Shown here: positions 31,986-32,066 of the stretch, in pieces | Layout of the letters: each line of letters starts with the position of its first letter | How positions within the stretch are numbered: position 1 is the stretch's first letter | Source: Pseudomonadales bacterium | GTDB lineage: Bacteria > Pseudomonadota > Gammaproteobacteria > Pseudomonadales > Azotimanducaceae | Direction: 5' to 3' | NCBI GenBank assembly: GCA_029248675.1 | Contig: JAQWIX010000152.1 | Coordinates: forward strand, 1 to 32,066 | Length of the DNA stretch: 32,066 nt | Translations under genes and position numbers: made by a program | Notes under the pieces: model-generated | The model's input: only the letters and a program-made list of their open reading frames with translations | The model's database searches: none | What the model was told of the DNA's origin: nothing

Positions 31986-32066
31986 TGTGGAAATGATCAA
32001 GGGCGAGCCCATCTTAGACCTGACCGGCAAGCCCTATACGACGCTGAGCTATGCCAATGGCCCCGG
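31975..32066 (+). pseudogene. Alkaline phosphatase, internal fragment in inverted orientation, runs off window
   Basis: On the plus strand this stretch reads GLGAVEMIKGEPILDLTGKPYTTLSYANGPG up to the edge. GKPYTTL-YANGP is a characteristic alkaline phosphatase segment that normally lies immediately before the DLS-VDT-DPDY...ETHAGEDVA segment, which here is on the opposite strand directly to the left. No start codon with a ribosome site and no N-terminal part precedes it; an in-frame TGA is at 31972-31974. The two fragments are joined head to head. The exact join cannot be placed to the base. Confidence 0.72.

Noticed and set aside
1-32066. CRISPR arrays, tRNA/rRNA genes, IS elements, integrases or phage genes
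   Set aside because: Reading both strands showed no regularly spaced repeats, transposase-like proteins or structural RNA signatures.

Overview
The window reads as chromosomal DNA of a heterotrophic, probably marine-type gammaproteobacterium. The basis is the gene content: O2-dependent HemF, an ETF/ETF-QO divergon arranged as in pseudomonads, a lone gammaproteobacterial-type PyrB, a type II secretion (T2SS) operon, DUF1285, a 67K-type SppA, and acyl-CoA dehydrogenases. No rRNA, tRNA, IS element, prophage or CRISPR array was recognised. Gene density is high and most genes sit in tight, overlapping operons.

Layout, left to right. (1) 1-5423, all minus: an operon-like run of SMP-30/gluconolactonase, tctC, tctB, tctA (each start overlapping or close to the previous stop), an exbD without a visible exbB, then an L-threonine aldolase gene broken by an in-frame TAG. 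(2) 5481-9834: a small BON-domain envelope protein, hemF (minus), then two acyl-CoA dehydrogenases (plus). The first has an N-terminal extension and resembles methylsuccinyl-CoA dehydrogenase. A clear terminator follows. (3) 9986-11467, minus: a metallo-beta-lactamase-fold hydrolase followed by a cyclic-nucleotide-binding protein. (4) 11786-19636, minus: gspE-F-G-H-I-J-K-L-M, which covers the ATPase, inner-membrane platform and all pseudopilins. The secretin (GspD), GspC, GspN and prepilin peptidase are not in the window. (5) 19868-24719: pyrB (plus), a shared terminator, etfBA (minus), then divergent ETF-QO (plus) ending in a second bidirectional terminator. ETF and ETF-QO would pass electrons from acyl-CoA dehydrogenases such as those in region 2 to ubiquinone. 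(6) 24798-27934, minus: DUF1285 protein, moaA, murF. (7) 28150-30024: sppA (plus). (8) 30103 to the right edge, minus: an AGCS sodium:amino-acid symporter with a large extra loop, preceded by the 3' end of an alkaline phosphatase gene.

The two window ends deserve caution. At the left, ltaE carries a premature amber codon in an otherwise intact frame. At the right, the last ~90 bases encode an alkaline phosphatase segment on the PLUS strand, while the C-terminus of the same kind of protein is on the MINUS strand just beside it. This head-to-head arrangement cannot encode one protein. It looks like an inversion breakpoint or a chimeric join.

I did not find a clear-cut new multi-gene system. 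The least ordinary items are the MBL-hydrolase/cNMP-sensor pair, the exbD attached to a lactonase/tripartite-transporter operon, the very long basic leader on GspH, and the alkaline phosphatase inversion. All coordinates come from reading the sequence and ORF track. Family assignments are from recognised motifs and remembered family sequences, not from database searches.
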